From Catenibacillus scindens (GTDB taxonomy: Bacteria > Bacillota > Clostridia > Lachnospirales > Lachnospiraceae): a DNA stretch of 64,000 nt. The stretch is taken from the NCBI RefSeq assembly GCF_014202115.1, contig NZ_JACHFW010000005.1:1-64000 (forward strand), read 5' to 3'. Both the position numbers and the translations under genes were made by a program. Positions 63,123-64,000 of the stretch are shown here, one piece after another. Position 1 is the stretch's first letter, and each line of letters begins with the position of its first letter. Below the pieces are notes generated by a model. It was not told the origin of the DNA. It worked only from the letters and a program-made list of their open reading frames with translations, and did no database searches.

Positions 63123-63950
63123 CTATCTTTCTGTAAAGATCACTGATGTCTGTGAGGAATCATAATTTTCAAGATGGAGCACCCCCTGTCTCCCCTCCAG
63201 ATTTGACCACAGATTATTTACTTCAGCCATCTTATCCTCCATGTTGGACCCGGTTCCCAGCATGACCTGAATCTGACCAATTTGTAACGACAATGTCCCG
63301 TCCGTGGAAAAATCTATCGAATCTGCCGTAAGACTGTACTTTTGAAGGAGAAGGGTAATGTTAAGCAGCATATCGTATACACCGTTATCGGTAACCGTAA
63401 GCACCTGATTCAGCGCCGGAGCTTCGTACTCCAGGCCGGTAATCAGCGGAATATCTTCCGGCGGGTTTTCACTGATATCACAGACAACGCCTCCTGTGTC
63501 GATATAAATGTAACTGCCATTATCTTCAATACATCCAATGACAACTTTCTCAACAACCTCTACGTTGATTGTTCCCGCTCCGCCGATCTCCATGTAAAGA
63601 GCATCAATAAAGGGCATACTCTCCACATTAATATTTCTGTTTCTGAGATAGAAAATAATTGTATTATGATATTGCTCATCATATTGGATCAGATCAAGGA
63701 TCTGCTCCTGTGTATACCGGCTATTGCCGGACACATTGACATTTTTCAGACGGAAGCCAAAAATGAAAATGAGAGCCATCACCGCCACCGCTGCCAGAAA
63801 GATAATCAATCCTTTAAGAAATCTTCTTATCTTCTCTTTTCTTCGTTCCAGCCGAATCTTGCGCCCCCGCAAAGCCGCAGGGCTTAAACTGCGTTCTTCT
63901 CTTTTCTTTTCTTTTTGTTTTCTGCTTTGTTCCCTTGCTCTGTTTTCCAT
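63123..63950 (-). CDS. ftsQ: Cell division protein FtsQ/DivIB
   Basis: A 275-residue bitopic protein. A highly charged cytoplasmic tail (about 1-42) precedes one membrane helix (about 44-66), then the POTRA domain (LKNVNVSGNSRYTQEQILDLIQYD) and the FtsQ/DivIB beta domain. It links division proteins in the divisome. The C-terminal region is weakly conserved, as normal for this family. It ends 121 bases before ftsZ, and this gap includes a long T-run (63060-63070). Confidence 0.92.
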   Translation of the reverse strand: MENRAREQSRKQKEKKREERSLSPAALRGRKIRLERRKEKIRRFLKGLIIFLAAVAVMALIFIFGFRLKNVNVSGNSRYTQEQILDLIQYDEQYHNTIIFYLRNRNINVESMPFIDALYMEIGGAGTINVEVVEKVVIGCIEDNGSYIYIDTGGVVCDISENPPEDIPLITGLEYEAPALNQVLTVTDNGVYDMLLNITLLLQKYSLTADSIDFSTDGTLSLQIGQIQVMLGTGSNMEDKMAEVNNLWSNLEGRQGVLHLENYDSSQTSVIFTER

Positions 63951-63969
63951 GGAATATCACCTGAATTTG

Positions 63970-63985
63970 TAACTATTCAGCCATG
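63970..63985 (+). repeat. R1-like left end at the window edge
   Basis: GTAACTATTCAGCCAT (63970-63985) fits the R1 terminus. The remainder of a copy does not follow in the last 15 bases visible, so it is a solo end or a diverged copy. Confidence 0.45.
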
Positions 63986-64000
63986 TATCTTAAAATTCCC

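Noticed and set aside
1-64000. CRISPR arrays, tRNA or rRNA genes, insertion sequences
   Set aside because: Read through for evenly spaced direct repeats, cloverleaf-like segments, conserved rRNA stretches and transposase motifs; nothing convincing was found. A tRNA scan would be more reliable than reading by eye.

Overview
The window looks like chromosome from a spore-forming anaerobic Firmicute, most probably a Lachnospiraceae (Clostridia) gut bacterium. This rests on gene content, not on a database search. It carries sporulation genes (spoIIID, spoIIGA, sigE, sigG, a YlmC/YmxH-type gene), a FabK-type fatty acid operon, an [FeFe]-hydrogenase maturation operon (TM1266-type, hydE, hydG, hydF), a lysine riboswitch ahead of dapA and plant-glycan sugar genes. 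I saw no rRNA, tRNA, CRISPR array, prophage or intact insertion sequence.

Layout. 1-10.4 kb: edge of a ClpP-like protease gene, an alpha/beta hydrolase, a broken Uma2 gene, a ketopantoate reductase-like gene, spoIIID, an SGNH hydrolase fusion, an SDR, a VUT-family transporter, fused remnants of a DUF1349 gene and an MNT nucleotidyltransferase, and a GH2 glycosidase. 10.4-14.8 kb: riboswitch-controlled dapA, a double OB-fold protein and typA. 14.8-23.3 kb (minus strand): rlmI-like methyltransferase, add, pheA, DUF815 ATPase, ppx-HD and ppk, closely packed and possibly one transcript. 23.5-24.4 kb: CorA-like transporter.

24.5-34 kb (minus strand): a full type II fatty acid operon in the order acpP, fabK, fabD, fabG, fabF, accB, fabZ, accC, accD, accA and a nitronate monooxygenase-like gene. 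Two FabT-type palindromes lie before acpP and before fabD, the second next to an internal terminator. 34-39.4 kb: an acidic membrane-anchored protein, an S1-domain protein, a cyclophilin lipoprotein, and a PHP phosphoesterase overlapping an OLD-like ATPase. 39.5-46.2 kb: a pentose operon (FGGY kinase, ribulose-phosphate epimerase, transaldolase-like aldolase, split transketolase) behind stacked palindromes, followed by truncated remnants of a GH127 arabinofuranosidase and a YesL protein that meet head to head.

46.2-54 kb: RpiR regulator, Gfo/Idh/MocA oxidoreductase, orphan NMT1-like binding protein and the hydrogenase maturation operon. 54-64 kb: nrdR, ylmC-like gene, eukaryotic-type hisA, sigG, ptsI, sigE, spoIIGA, two small membrane proteins, ftsZ and ftsQ.

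The most unexpected content is between genes. At least four families of short structured repeats occur. One is about 165 bp with terminal inverted repeats related to GTAACAGTTCAGCC. It has two full copies, one internally deleted copy that appears to supply the hydF ribosome binding site, and several solo ends.
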